Below the pieces are notes generated by a model that was not told the DNA's origin, searched no databases, and worked only from the letters and a program-made list of their open reading frames with translations. Source: Agelas oroides (Eukaryota; Porifera; Demospongiae; Agelasida; Agelasidae). From it: a stretch of 64,000 bases of DNA. Location: contig OX422189.1 in NCBI GenBank assembly GCA_949130485.1, forward strand, positions 1,559,720 through 1,623,719, in the 5' to 3' direction. How positions within the stretch are numbered: the first letter of the stretch is position 1; each line of letters begins with the position of its first letter. The translations under genes were made by a program, and so were the position numbers. Below are positions 40,316-50,826 of the stretch, piece after piece.

Positions 40316-40685
40316 AAAAAAAAAAACTATATTCCCTCTGGCAAAAACATGAGCTGTTTTGCACACATGTACCGGTACATCTCAGCGAAACCCGTCGCCG
40401 TTCCAGTTCCTGTTTCTCATTCCCCACTTCCCATTCCTACTTTTAGATCTGACCTCGATCTATATCTCATCTCGATGACGTCGGGCACACGCCCTCTATT
40501 TTGTGTCCAGACCGGTAACCGCATCGAGTTGCTACCAAGGCATGTAGCTATGCTGTTGAGTTTCTCAGTTCACACTAATTGTCTTGATATTAAATTGTCA
40601 CATTCTGTACAATAGAGACACACTATTCACTGCTGATGCAGTTCAAGCTGCTCACTAGCTGCTTGGACAGCTGCTTACCAATGTA
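40316..40685. other. 3' flank of glycine-zipper gene A, no gene seen
   Basis: An A-homopolymer at 40315-40325 and C/T-rich DNA follow the repeat array. No exon was recognised. The final part is probably the 3' UTR of the minus-strand gene to the right. Confidence 0.4.
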
Positions 40686-41446
40686 CTAATATTGGTTCCC
40701 CATTTCGTCCAAGGTCACAGCCTCTTCTAAGTGCTGGTAGGTGTATTCAAACTTGCGACAAATGTAACGACCTTCCACCTTCCACAAGTGGTGATCATCT
40801 TCTCCAAAACAGCTAAAGATATCATATCCAGTAATGAAGTATTCTCTCTTTTGCTGCCGAAATCCAAATCCACAGGCTCCACCTGCAGCTGACCCAATCA
40901 AAGTTCCAGCGGCAACCCGGCTGACATGGCTAAAGAATATCAGTCCAAAGCCACCTCCAACAACAGCACCAAACATTGCCCCAGCTACCAGAGGGTCTGT
41001 CAAAATACCAAAGCCCGTTTTCACTGGAGGACTCAAGTAGATACGAAGCTTGTAGTCTTTATCAATCCTTGCTTTCAACATTTTGCAATGGCCACCCACT
41101 ACCTGGCCCCTGTAGCTGAATTTGCTCCTATTATCTTTAGTTTCAGCCACTCCTACAAACTCAACTCGGTCATGGATACCATCCTGCAACCTGCCATCAT
41201 CCTCCTCAGCGCAAGGTGACATACCAAACTTGTTAGAGGCGTGGAATTCATAAACAAGATGCTCCTCGGTCTCAGATACTGGCTCAACCCTCAGCTCATC
41301 TCTGAACAGCTCCGTGATGTCGTCCTCGCTGACACTGGCCTTTGGGAGTCCTCTTGCTCGGGCAAACCTTTCCGTTGCCCTCTGTATCAGACCCCCTACC
41401 TCGTGCTCGACAAAACTACGCTCTCTTCTCTTCTCTTCCTGCATTT
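40686..41446 (-). CDS. Glycine-zipper protein A, exon 2
   Basis: Exon 2 encodes almost all of a 261-residue protein of a family I do not recognise. After the acceptor CTCGTTCCAG come a charged helical N-module (FVEHEVGGLIQRATERFARA, later LRVEPVSETEEHLVYEFH), a beta-like middle (KMLKARIDKDYKLRIYL), a glycine zipper at about 160-205 (AGAMFGAVVGGGFG, then GTLIGSAAGGACGFGF) and a conserved tail (YDIFSCFGEDD, WKVEGRYICRKFEYTYQHLE). Four copies share this order. The zipper has two hydrophobic halves and could insert as a helical hairpin. No signal peptide or enzyme motif is seen. Exon 1 is at 41503-41527. Confidence 0.8.
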
Positions 41447-41502
41447 CTGGAACGAGAACCTCATATATTAAATTATTCGGACACTAACTAAAGTGAGTCT
41501 AC

Positions 41503-41527
41503 CTGTCCTGGTCCCTCTCCGGTTCAT
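41503..41527 (-). CDS. Glycine-zipper protein A, exon 1 (25 bp)
   Basis: The ATG at 41527 opens MNRRGTRT and reaches the donor ACAG|GTAGAC after 25 bases, phase 1. Joining to exon 2 gives MNRRGTRTEMQEEKRRERS in frame. The intron is 56 bp. The same tiny-first-exon, phase-1 design occurs in three paralogues. Confidence 0.65.
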
Positions 41528-41646
41528 GTTCCCCAGTCACACGCTCTGTATATTTCTTACGCGCTAGATCATAGAGGACGAATAGCGCAAGCGGATCCCG
41601 CTAAGTGATTTATTAAAGATATTCATTACATACTTTTGTGCTAACT

Positions 41647-42661
41647 AATACATTGAGTTTAGCTCTGATGAAATTCTTCTAAGGAAATGTCTTCTGTCAA
41701 GTGCTCAAACTTGTGGCAAACATAACGGTCTTCCTTTCTCCACATGCTTAAATCCTCCTCATCATACTGGCTGAAGACTTCCATTGCTGACATTAGCTCT
41801 GTATTTCCGTCGTGTTGCTTGGCACCAACTGTACCATACACAACCTTCTCAACAAACTTTTCAGAATTCCTTAATAACCAACAGAAACTCCCACTAATAC
41901 TACTTGTAAAATTGCCATTACTACCCTCCTCTTCTGATGCAGCTCGGGATGTATCGTCTGCCGATCAGTCAATGAATTGCTAGCAGGTTTGCTTTGCTTT
42001 TCAGAGTTAGACAGATAGACACGAAACGTAAAGTCTCTATCTGCCTTAGCTTCAAGCATTTTGAAGTGCATGTTGTCAGCCAAGGAAGATTGGTAGGTCA
42101 ATCTGGCTTGTTTTCCATCTTCCATCTTGATTTCTGCTTCTAACTTGAATTCATTCTCGGTCTGTGCTAGAGACTGAGGCCCCTTTCCTGCTTTGCTTCT
42201 CTGTGATGAGACTTCATTTTCTGTACATGCTGATGCTATTTCTGCTTCACTATCAGGCATACGAAAATCAGCTTTAGCTTCCATAGCAACTTGTTTGTGG
42301 CTAATGTTAGATTGAGATTCTCCAACTCGATCTTTACTGCTAGCAAGATGCTGGTCGCCCCTTGTCCTTTCTGTTGACAGGCTCTTCACAATTTTAGTTT
42401 TGGACCCACTCCCTGGCTCCTCTTCTAAGGGGCCGGGCCGGCTGCACTTGTGAACTTGCCATGATACTCGTACAGGAGATGCAATTGATCCTCTGATACT
42501 GGTTCGATTCTGAGCTCCTCTCGGAAGAATTCCTCGATGTCCTTGCTCTCGACACAAGAATTTTCAAACCCTTTTCGACTGGCACAGCTTTCGGCTGCTC
42601 TTGTAATCATCTTCCTCAGTTCACCCTCAACGAATTCCCGCTCACGCTGCTTCTCGTCTGC
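41647..42661 (-). pseudogene. Glycine-zipper protein B, frame-broken paralogue
   Basis: After the acceptor TTTACCTTTGCAG the sequence matches the family N-module (DEKQREREFVEGELRKMI, IEEFFREELRIEPVSEDQ, LLYEYHGKF), then changes frame near 42435 in a GC-rich run. The next frame carries the beta-like middle (LEAKADRDFTFRVYLSNSE) and loses the glycine zipper near 41880-41930; the tail (MEVFSQYDEEDLSMWRKEDR) is in another frame ending about 41659. At least two frame changes and a decayed zipper suggest a pseudogene, unless introns remove them. The Ser/Glu-rich middle is longer than in its relatives. Confidence 0.65.
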
Positions 42662-42721
42662 AAAGGTAAACGGGAGGGTGCTCAACACATACAATTAGCA
42701 GATTTATTAGACAAAACAAAC

Positions 42722-42737
42722 CTTTCCACCCATCCAT
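42722..42737 (-). CDS. Glycine-zipper protein B, exon 1 (16 bp)
   Basis: The ATG at 42737 gives MDGWK and the donor GGAAAG|GTTTGT, phase 1, joining the exon at 42661 in frame as MDGWKDEKQRERE. The intron is 60 bp. The splice signals are intact even though the downstream frame is broken, so decay may be recent. Confidence 0.55.
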
Positions 42738-42943
42738 TCGATATGCGACACTCAACGTGCCCTGTCGGGCTGTTTTTTTTTTTCTTCCGATTCCCAACTC
42801 GCGCGCGAGACTACGTTGGCTCATAAGTCATAGGCGTGGCACCAACCCTTCGTAAATAGAATTCCGGCGCCAACCCTCCCAAATACATACCATGTGAATT
42901 CATCCGTAGTACATACGTACATCAAACATGAACTACTTGTCTG

Positions 42944-43740
42944 TTAGTCATATTCCTCTAAAGCCATAACTTCTTCCAATCGCTGGTACATGTACTTGAA
43001 TTTGCATATCACATAGCGGCCTTCCTCCCGCCATTTACCCATGTCTTTGTCTTCTTTGCTGAAGCAGAAGATGTCATGTGCAGTCATAACTTCTTCACTT
43101 TTTGGCATCGACATCAGCTTTCCAACACCGTATCCAACAGCTGCTCCACCAGCTCCACCAGTAGCAGTCAATGTTACTGCCATTACCACACCTATGGCCC
43201 CACCCACTACTGCTCCAGCTACAGCACCACCAATGGCACCAGTTTTTATGGGATTCTGGCCAAGGAACGAGCTGTTTAGCTGATAAACACGGAATGTAGA
43301 GTCCTTGTCTATCCTTGCTGCAAGCATCTTGAAACTCTGGTTGTCCACCACACGAGCCTCGTAAGTCAGCTTGGCTGTCTTGCCTGGTGAGTGTTCACTT
43401 CCTGTGAACTCACTCTTTGCTTCAACTCTGATTTCATTCGCACTTGGTTTTGAAAGTATCTCAAAATCCTCAAAGTCTTCATTTCTCTCATTCTGCTTTT
43501 TCTCTTCGGCCAACTTGCTTTGCTTATTTGTGCCATGAAATTCATGCACGAGGTGCTTAACATCCTCTTCTCCTTCAGATGCTGGCTCAATTCTAGTCTC
43601 TCTTTCAAGAAATTCCTTTACATCTCTTTCGTCAACTGCCCACTTAGACCATTTTTTCCTTTCGGCAAGTTTTTTAGCCGCTCTTTGGATCAACACGTTC
43701 AATTGACATTCGACAAAGGCACGCTCCTCTTTCTGCATTG
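42944..43740 (-). CDS. Glycine-zipper protein C, exon 2
   Basis: The exon encodes most of a 267-residue protein, starting after acceptor ATTACTACAG. It has the family N-module (FVECQLNVLIQRAAKKLAER, IEPASEGEEDVKHLVHEFHG), the middle strand block (FKMLAARIDKDSTFRVYQL), the cleanest glycine zipper of the set at about 170-211 (GAIGGAVAGAVVGGAIGVVM, then GGAGGAAVGYGVGKL), and the tail (HDIFCFSKEDKDMGKW, EGRYVICKFKYMYQRLEE). The zipper is long enough for two membrane passes with a TLTATGG turn. It is the parent-like copy of the dispersed pseudogene at 26264-26710. No known family is recognised. Confidence 0.8.
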
Positions 43741-43798
43741 CTGTAGTAATGTGGTTCGAAACAGATTTACATATCAACCTACGTAACATCACAGACAG

Positions 43799-43852
43799 GC
43801 GTCGCCGACCCCTCGCTTGTAGAAAGCTGTAAGCGAAGGGTCGGCGATGCCA
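43799..43852. repeat. Hairpin inside the intron of glycine-zipper gene C
   Basis: The arms GTCGCCGACCCCTCGCTT and AAGCGAAGGGTCGGCGA form a stem with a 12-base loop. It lies within the 199-bp intron, which explains why that intron is longer than the 56-69 bp introns of its paralogues. Confidence 0.85.
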
Positions 43853-43939
43853 GCCTACATGATAGGTCGTTTATAAATTTTGTAGCCACTTCATGCGCCC
43901 TTACTAAACCTCCTACAACCAGTGTAAAACACAGCCTAC

Positions 43940-43946
43940 CTGCCAT
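43940..43946 (-). CDS. Glycine-zipper protein C, exon 1 (7 bp)
   Basis: The ATG at 43946 reads ATGGCAG and meets the donor GTAGGC after only 7 bases, phase 1. Joined to exon 2 it gives MAAMQKEERAFVE. Support comes from the same design in the paralogues. If the start were instead the ATG in exon 2, the protein would lose three residues. Confidence 0.5.
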
Positions 43947-43989
43947 CTTGTCTTGCAAACCTTGAGCTTTCAGTATACAACGGACGATG

Positions 43990-44100
43990 CAGTGTACGTG
44001 TTAATACGCAGGAAGTGGCCAACAAGTGCGTGTAATACGCAGGAAGTGACCAATCAGTGCGTGTTAATAAGAAGGAAGTGGCCAATCAGATTGTAGAGCT
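43990..44100. promoter_or_regulatory. CCAAT-bearing tandem repeat upstream of gene C
   Basis: Three diverged units of about 36 bp (GTGTTAATACGCAGGAAGTG, GTGTAATACGCAGGAAGTG, GTGTTAATAAGAAGGAAGTG), each followed by GGCCAAC, ACCAATC or GCCAATC. They lie 50-150 bp upstream of the minus-strand start. CCAAT and GGAAGTG (ETS-type) words repeated at this distance suggest a promoter, but it could be simple tandem repetition. Confidence 0.45.
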
Positions 44101-46631
44101 GATTTAATTTCGGTTGATCACGTGAGCACGTGCGTTTCCACTCAGTGCAGACTAGACCTACTCTGCGGCAGATTTTGAAGACTGGAACGAAAGGCATGCA
44201 CTGGTAATGTGCTCTGTATCTTTCAGCAACTTTCCTTGTGACACTGTGAGGAGGTGGTTTTTTTTATTCCTGTTGCTGTTGGAGGAAAGGGTGTAAACCA
44301 TGGACACCTTAATTTTGTTAGGCATAGATGCCCCTTTAATACACCCACATGCAAATAAACCCATTAGAACTGTCAGAGATTCTGCTGTCGCAATCTCAGG
44401 CTCATAGCTGACTTGATGTGGGTCAGCGTTGCAGTGCAATAGAGCCTTAGTAGAGGGAATCATAGGACCCTATAGGCCACTGTTGCATACTATTTTCCCC
44501 CGCCCACACCCATTTTTTGGACCCATTTCACTGGCCATTATTGTATAATTTATTGACGTCGTGTTGCATACGTGTCAATTTACGTACATGTCCATTTGCA
44601 AGTATACGGCACGGATAAAAGTCGTCCCTTTCCCTGCAACATTGGAGTGCTTACTCTCAAGACACTACATTTTGTGCTTCTTTCACATGGAGCCAGGGCC
44701 TAAAACTTTCAACAATTACCACTGGTCCCCCAGAAACTTTTCCATATTTTTAAGCTGTGGTTGGCAAACTGAGAGAAGAAACATGCTATTCTAATGGATC
44801 TCCTTCCAAATTATTCCATTACCTTCCACAATAGTTAATTTTAGGTCTCTTTATTATGTTGCATCATGTAATTACAAACTCCCCTTCCACTTGTATCTGA
44901 TAAGCTGCAGCATACATGCATTTTAGTTTTAAAAATGGTTGTACTAGCTTTGTGTACACTACTAGCCCTATAATGGTAATGGCCACCTGCCCACATGAAA
45001 TTCAGAGGAAGTTCTTTTCTTGGGATATGGTTGTAGACCTAAATACACATACAGCTCCAACTTCACTGTATTACTTTGCATCTGTTTCACCAAATGCACT
45101 ATTCTGACAACATGTGTATTTCCATCTGTTAGCAAGAGGTGCTGCTGCAGAACTGGTATATAGATGCAACAGGAGCTGCAGCTGGTGCAGGCATTAGAAC
45201 TGGATAAGTACAATGCATACAAAAAATAAAAACATCCCAAGTGGAAAGGAAAAAAATATAGTAATGAATGAATGAAAAGCCACGAAAGTGCATGTGCATG
45301 TCCAATGTTTTAGCCTTTCTTTCCAAGCCTGAGGGCTTACTGAAGTTTGACACCACAGCTAGATATGATCCCCAAAGCAGCAACACCCTGTCATGTCCTA
45401 CTGAGGAATTTGAGAGCTCTAATACTTCAGTTGTCAGAATGTGTCGAAGTGAATATACATTGGAAGTAGAGAAAACTTGTCTCACAGCTTGTTTTCATCT
45501 ATCTCAAGAGACTTCTTCACATTTTTTTCATTTTAATTTTATGTTTGTTTGTTTATTTATCCATTTATTCATCTATTCACTCATTCATTCATTCATTTAT
45601 TTAAAAAATAAATCATGATGCATAGCTAGCTAGTGAATGCCACTCCAAAAACAAAATGATTGTAACGTTCAGACTAGCAGTTTAGTTTTCGTTTAATTAA
45701 GCTACAGGTTGAAATTGGTAGTTTAGTACTAAATCTAAGACAAGTTACTAGGGGAATGCAGAGCATTGTGGGGTGAGCGTGAGCGAGTTGCATGAAATAG
45801 AGTTTCATATACTTGGCACACATCTCACATAACAATGGCCTCATTCCCAGGTCTTCCCCACCTTCAATCTTTGCCTGTAAAACTAGAGGCGAGTGATGCC
45901 TGGGGAGGAGGCTAGGGTATTAAATGTATGCAGGTGTTCTTGGGCATGCTTTCATCTTGATTGCATCATACATACATAGTTATAGATGCACAGTTCGCTC
46001 CCAGGCCCGTTCGAAAAATCGGTTTCGAACCCGCCTGGGTTCAAGACTAACCAACTTTGAGAACTTAATGCCTAATATACTATGGGTTAACCTCAAGGCA
46101 GTATATTGTTACGTAGGTTATTGGAGACCTTTGAGTACACACGTGGTAAAAATGGGAGGTGATATGGGCCAAGATCCTGCAACTGAGGTGATTTGGTTAA
46201 ATCAACCTCCATATAGCTTTACTTGTAATTGGTATCCATGCCACACCTTTTCATTTCAATTTATATACCACTGTAAAAAAGATGAGCATAGTTTTGAGCC
46301 AAATATGGTTACATTGGTCACCTTTTTCTACATCATTGCACGATTTCATTAGTGAAGTATTCTCCCAAGACGTTTATTTATGTTCCAGAAAGTCTAATTA
46401 AGTTGTTAGCTGCTTAGAATCTAAAGCAGGCAGTATAGGACTTCACCATGTTCAAGCAATTGCAACGGTCAAGTAACACGAGTCAAAAGCAATTAACCTT
46501 TCTACTGTACATGCATGTAAACAGGTTTTACTTTATTCATAGGAAATACATGTAGTAAGTCAGATCTAGACAGTCTACAACAGGTGTGTCTGCACACATT
46601 ATCTTGGTAACCTAATTGTCACTACAACAAT
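44101..46631. other. Gene-poor spacer between glycine-zipper genes C and D
   Basis: No supported gene. A short reading frame near 45160-45210 gives ATGAAAGAG, like part of a glycine zipper, but nothing around it matches the family. A TTCA/TTTA-rich tract is at 45540-45605. Degraded ends of the 9-bp-TSD family occur at 45838-45914 and 45995-46050. Two moderate plus-strand frames (45268-45618 and 45924-46352) have no recognisable domain. Confidence 0.45.
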
Positions 46632-47512
46632 TTACTTTGCCTCAGATAGTTCATAGTCTTCCTTGGGATGCTTGTACCTGTACCTGACTTTGTACACCAT
46701 GTATCGCCCATCTTCCTCCCAATCCTTGTCTTCCTCCTTGTACCGTGAAAACACTTCCTTTACATTCAGATTAACTTCTTTTTGCCATCCAGCTCCAATA
46801 CCAGCACCAGTTGCAACTCCTGCTGCACCACCAGCAAATAAACCAATTGTAGCACCCACCCCAGCACCGATAAGATTTCCAATGCCTGGAACAATTGATC
46901 CGACGGCAGCTCCAATTCCAGCTCCTACAGCTACTCCACCAAGTGCACCAGTTCCACCCCCTGCAGCAGCCCCTCTTGCCACCGGATGGCCTAAATACAC
47001 ACGAAATTTAAAGTCCTTGTCTGCTTTGGCAAGTAGAAGTTTATATTCATCCTTCACATACACTTTGTAGCCAAGGTCAATACCTTTTGGAACTAAAAAT
47101 TTATTAACTTCAGTAACAACAACAACCTTTGACTCTTGTTCCCTTTCACCTTTTGCTTGGTTTGACATGTCAAACTGCATGCATTCTTTTCCTCCCTTGA
47201 TAGCGGCTCCAGCTTGTTTACTAGTACGGGCTTTTTTTGTCTCCTCTTTGGTTGTCTTGTTGGCTGTTGTTACTTGAAACTCCTGAGTGCCCTTGTTAAC
47301 AACGTGGCTCTCATGATGTATAAATTGTCTGTCTAGTTCTCTATCCTCAGCATGCTCTATTCTGAGTTCCTTGTCAAAAAAATTCTTCAGGTCTTTACTG
47401 TCAATGAGGTACTCTCGTCCGTAACCATTATCGATACTGGCTTTCTCTGCTGCTCGTTTAAGCAGCCTGTTTATCTCTTCATGTACACACTTCTTTTCCT
47501 CTTCTTCTAGCT
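46632..47512 (-). CDS. Glycine-zipper protein D, exon 2
   Basis: The exon encodes most of a 304-residue protein and is the most diverged member. N-module: VHEEINRLLKRAAEKASIDN and LRIEHAEDRELDRQFIHHES. A longer Lys/Glu/Thr-rich linker follows, then the middle (LLLAKADKDFKFRVYLGHPV). The glycine zipper at about 192-253 is extended (GAAAGGGTGALGGVAVGAGI, GIGNLIGAGVGATIG, GGAAGVATGAGIGAG), long enough for several glycine-faced helices. The tail is VKEVFSRYKEEDKDW, EDGRYMVYKVRYRYKH. No enzymatic motif. The plus-strand frame overlapping the zipper is a by-product. Confidence 0.8.
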
Positions 47513-47581
47513 CTGTGTAAAGATAGATAAAGGAGATGGTTGATTGACTGATTATCAATATTGATAACTGACAGTACTTAC

Positions 47582-47615
47582 TTTGACGAACAGAGTCAAA
47601 TCCTTCTCCTTCCAT
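47582..47615 (-). CDS. Glycine-zipper protein D, exon 1 (34 bp)
   Basis: The ATG at 47615 opens MEGEGFDSVRQ and meets the donor CAAA|GTAAGT, phase 1. The 69-bp intron ends at CTTTACACAG. Reading through the intron would also stay open, but the splice signals and the match to the paralogues favour removal. Confidence 0.7.
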
Positions 47616-48228
47616 TTTCCTTCACTGCAGCTTAAAATATCCAGTTTCAATTCAGAATTACCCTGTCTCTGAAATACTGTGTATTAACAAAAGAAATGGG
47701 AGAGTGCACGATCAGAAGTAGATTGAATGATAAATTCCCAGCGTGATTACTAAGCCTACGAGTCAACATTTAACTATGAAATGGTGTGTGAATGTTACAA
47801 ACAAATTACGAAGCTAAAATTTACTCGCCATATCCAACACCCTGGTGCATTTATATACTATAAAGCACAGTCGACAACAGCCATCTGACTTTTAAGTCCG
47901 CCCAAAATCGAACGGTAAATTCCAAAACTTCAACAACCAGTTTACTTACGTGCCAAGTATACAAGTACCTAGCTATAGTACCTCATAGATGTTGGCGGTG
48001 GTTTGTTCAGCGCTTATGAAGTGGACCTCCGTGCACATTCCGTAGGAATGCCACTATGTACCGAGAAGCAGGCGCGCGCCTCCAAGTATTTTAACCCTTT
48101 GATGCTGTAATGTCAGCTATACCCGTGCGGCTTACATGTCCTCTGCTGATTCACTAGTTCCAGAGGATAAACCAGGTATGGCATCGCTTGTGTACTAATG
48201 ATTGCAAAGCTTTGCTGTGTAATTGTGT
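47616..48228. other. Upstream region of glycine-zipper gene D, no gene
   Basis: No exon was recognised. At about 48050-48085 the words GCCACTATGTACCGAGAAGCAGGCGC match sequence in both palindrome arms (about 52310-52350 and its mirror), so it is a dispersed repeat. Confidence 0.4.
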
Positions 48229-48286
48229 TAGTCTTGTGCCCAGACCCTGTTCGGAAAAATCAAGAAGGGGTCTGGGCACGAGCCTA
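48229..48286. mobile_element. 58-bp TAGTCTTG fold-back element
   Basis: It begins TAGTCTTGTGCCCAGACC and ends GGTCTGGGCACGAGCCTA. No 9-bp duplication is visible, so the boundaries rest on the inverted ends alone. Confidence 0.65.
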
Positions 48287-48287
48287 C

Positions 48288-48585
48288 CTAGACAAGGGGT
48301 AGTCACTTATATGTCGCCTGTAGAAGCGTTTGCGACCACGATCAAGTTTTTTGATCGGCAAAAAGTGTGCTTGATCGCTTGATCGGCCCCTTCCGAGGCT
48401 CTTGATCGCTTGATTTTCAAGGGTCAAAGGTCAAATTGCAGCCGCGCGTTCTTGATTGTTGCAGTTCGGAGGTCACCTTGATCCCTTGATTGGACCCCCA
48501 AAAGGGCTTTGATCGCTTGATTCAGTTTTGATCCTGGTCGCAAACGCTTCTACACGGGACTTATAAGTGACTACCCCTTGCTAGA
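48288..48585. mobile_element. 288-bp element, CAAGGGGTAGTC ends, 5-bp TSD
   Basis: The element 48293-48580 has about 50-bp inverted ends (CAAGGGGTAGTCACTTATA, then AGAAGCGTTTGCGACC) and a 5-bp duplication CTAGA on both sides. The interior is made of repeated TTGATCGCTTGAT words. One isolated end of the same family is at 22382. The superfamily is not assigned. Confidence 0.75.
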
Positions 48586-49650
48586 AATGGGCTAATAAGT
48601 GTAGCTACCCCCCTATGGATGATTTTTCAGTGTTGGGTATTGAAACAGTAGGATATCCCCGTACCCTCCTGTAAATTTTAGTAAAACTATTGTCTGTTCT
48701 AGTGGTGTCAAGCCAAAATTTTTGTCCCAGGGTAGGCAAATAGTTCTGTCATCCATATGGGGTACCTTAATAGTCCAATGTGTTGAGTAGCTGGCTATTT
48801 AGCATGATTTAGCAAGGGCAAGAATGATAACCTCGTCCTGGTGTGTGTTTACCCTCTTTGTTGCAAGGCTGGAATTCTAGGCCTACCAATCTATCGAGTC
48901 CAAAAACCTTGAGACTGGGGTTAGAGGTGGGTGTGGCCCCAATGGAATCGCTCATAAGCCACACCTATCGTAAAAAGAGGTGTGATTTCCGAGTCAGAAA
49001 CCGCCTCAATACTAGTCAGGTGTCACCAACCTTCGCTCACACAATTTGTGTGTATGTGGTTTAGTCTCATGAATATGTTACCTTTTCTGCAGTAGCAAAA
49101 TTCAGTGACCGTTCCCAACATCACACCGCATTCTTCCCTGGAGATAAGAAATCAGCGTCACTTGCACCATTAGACCAGCCTCTGTAGATATTCACATAGC
49201 AAAATGGACTGCCCATGAGATTACCTTGTATGGCCGTGAGACTGTGAGACTTGCACTGAAATCGTGATACTCATGGTAAAACCGCGAGGGTTGGCAGGCC
49301 TGGAATTCCCCAGTATAAAAGCCTGTTCAGGTCAGTAGACTTAACTAAAACAGATCATTTGGAATACAAGGCGCCAGAAATTCCGATTATAGTTAGCGTA
49401 AAGGTTAGGGTTAGGCATGTGAACAGGATTTTATTATTTCAAGTAATCACTATAACAGGGCTATCAGTTCTGAAATCATACCCCTCTACTGGGCTGGGGC
49501 CGGGGCTATGTAGTCTCACAAGCCAGACTCACTTCACTAAGAGGGAAGGGTCTGGTAAACTGGGTGTGTCCCACTGCAATTAGCTGAATGATGTAACCAG
49601 GTTTCAATAATGCTGCTGACTCTTGAAATACTGATCACTAAGTACGCATG
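48586..49650. other. No supported gene
   Basis: No exon was recognised on either strand. A partial TAGTCTCACAAGCCAGACTC copy with GGAAGGGTCTGGT lies at 49514-49560. Confidence 0.4.
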
Positions 49651-49659
49651 CCCATCAAG

Positions 49660-50600
49660 AAAACATTGAAGACATTGTTTCTTTTCCTTGTCATGCATGT
49701 GAACTGCAAGACTCATAAACTATCTGCAACCTACAGTATGTAAATTTCCCATTCCTTAGAGCAACAACATACTCTAAGTTCCAGATGGCAAAGGTATCCT
49801 CGTGACCGCCAACTGTGGACAAATACAAAGCCATGCATTGAGTACAACAAATGAATTTGCTACAACGGTAGCTGGAAAGTTTACTTACACCAAGGTTAAG
49901 CACAATACAAAGCAAAAGGCTTTGTTCCTTTTCCTTGTCATGTGAACTGTAAGACTCATCAACTATTGTTGGCCTATGTATACCATTCCCAGCCCTTAGA
50001 GCAACATCAATTGTTTCAATACTCCAAGTTCCATGCAGATGGCAAAAGGTATCCTCGTGACCGCCAACTGTGGACAAATACAAAGCCATGCATTGAGTAC
50101 AACAAATGAATTTGCTACAACGGTAGACTTGGAAGTTTACTTACACCAAGGTTAAGCACAATACAAAGCAAAAGGCTTTGTTCCTTTTCCTTGTCATGTG
50201 AACTGTAAGACTCATCAACTATTGTTGGCCTATGTATACCATTCCCAGCCCTTAGAGCAACATCAATTGTTTCAATACTCCAAGTTCCATGCAGATGGCA
50301 AAAGGCATCCTCGTGACAGCCAATTATGGACAAATACAAAGCCAATGCACAAAAAATGAAGTTGCTACAATGGTAGCTGGAAAGTGTACTTGTACCAAGG
50401 TTAAGCACAACACAAAGCAAAAGGCATTGTTCCTTTTCCTTGTCATGTGAGGCAGTCATTAACTATTAATTGTTAGCCTATGCACAAGCCTTAGAGCAAC
50501 TTCAATTATTGCAATACTCCCAAGTTCCAGATGGCAAAGACAGTAGTCCTTTTGTTCAGTGTACAATACTTATATCCCTCATGACAGCCAGCTATGGATG
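49660..50600. repeat. ~255-bp tandem repeat, three to four units
   Basis: The landmark GGTATCCTCGTGACC recurs at 49793 and 50048, with a variant GGCATCCTCGTGACA at 50304; a degraded fourth unit follows to about 50600. Each unit contains AAGGCTTTGTTCCTTTTCCT and CTTACACCAAGGTTAAGCAC. Minus-strand frames (for example LSTVGGHEDTFCHLHGTW) recur once per unit and look like products of the repeat, though a repeated small exon cannot be excluded because GGTGTAAGT donors are present. Confidence 0.85.
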
Positions 50601-50802
50601 GGCAAATACAAAGCACATATGTGAATATGCTACAAGAACAGGGAAGTTTATGCAAGTGTGTACAAAGCAAAAAGTGGATATGGCAATGGTGTAAAACCTT
50701 CCACCATCATGACAACATGAAGTAGACTTATGTAGAAGGTGGGCCAATGCACTAATAACCACTCAAGAGGTTATTTTAACTGAGTAGTTCTTGCAGTGAC
50801 GT

Positions 50803-50826
50803 GTGTGTGTGTGTGTGTGTGTGTGT
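50803..50826. repeat. (GT)n microsatellite, longer than its mirror copy
   Basis: Around 12 GT units here against about 4 at the mirrored position (57256-57263). It is one of the few differences between the palindrome arms. Confidence 0.9.

Noticed and set aside
45160-45210. Possible fifth glycine-zipper gene on the plus strand
   Set aside because: Only nine residues (ATGAAAGAG) resemble the zipper; no N-module, middle block or tail is nearby.
49660-50600. CRISPR-like array
   Set aside because: The units are about 255 bp direct tandem repeats with no short repeat/spacer alternation, and the window is eukaryotic.
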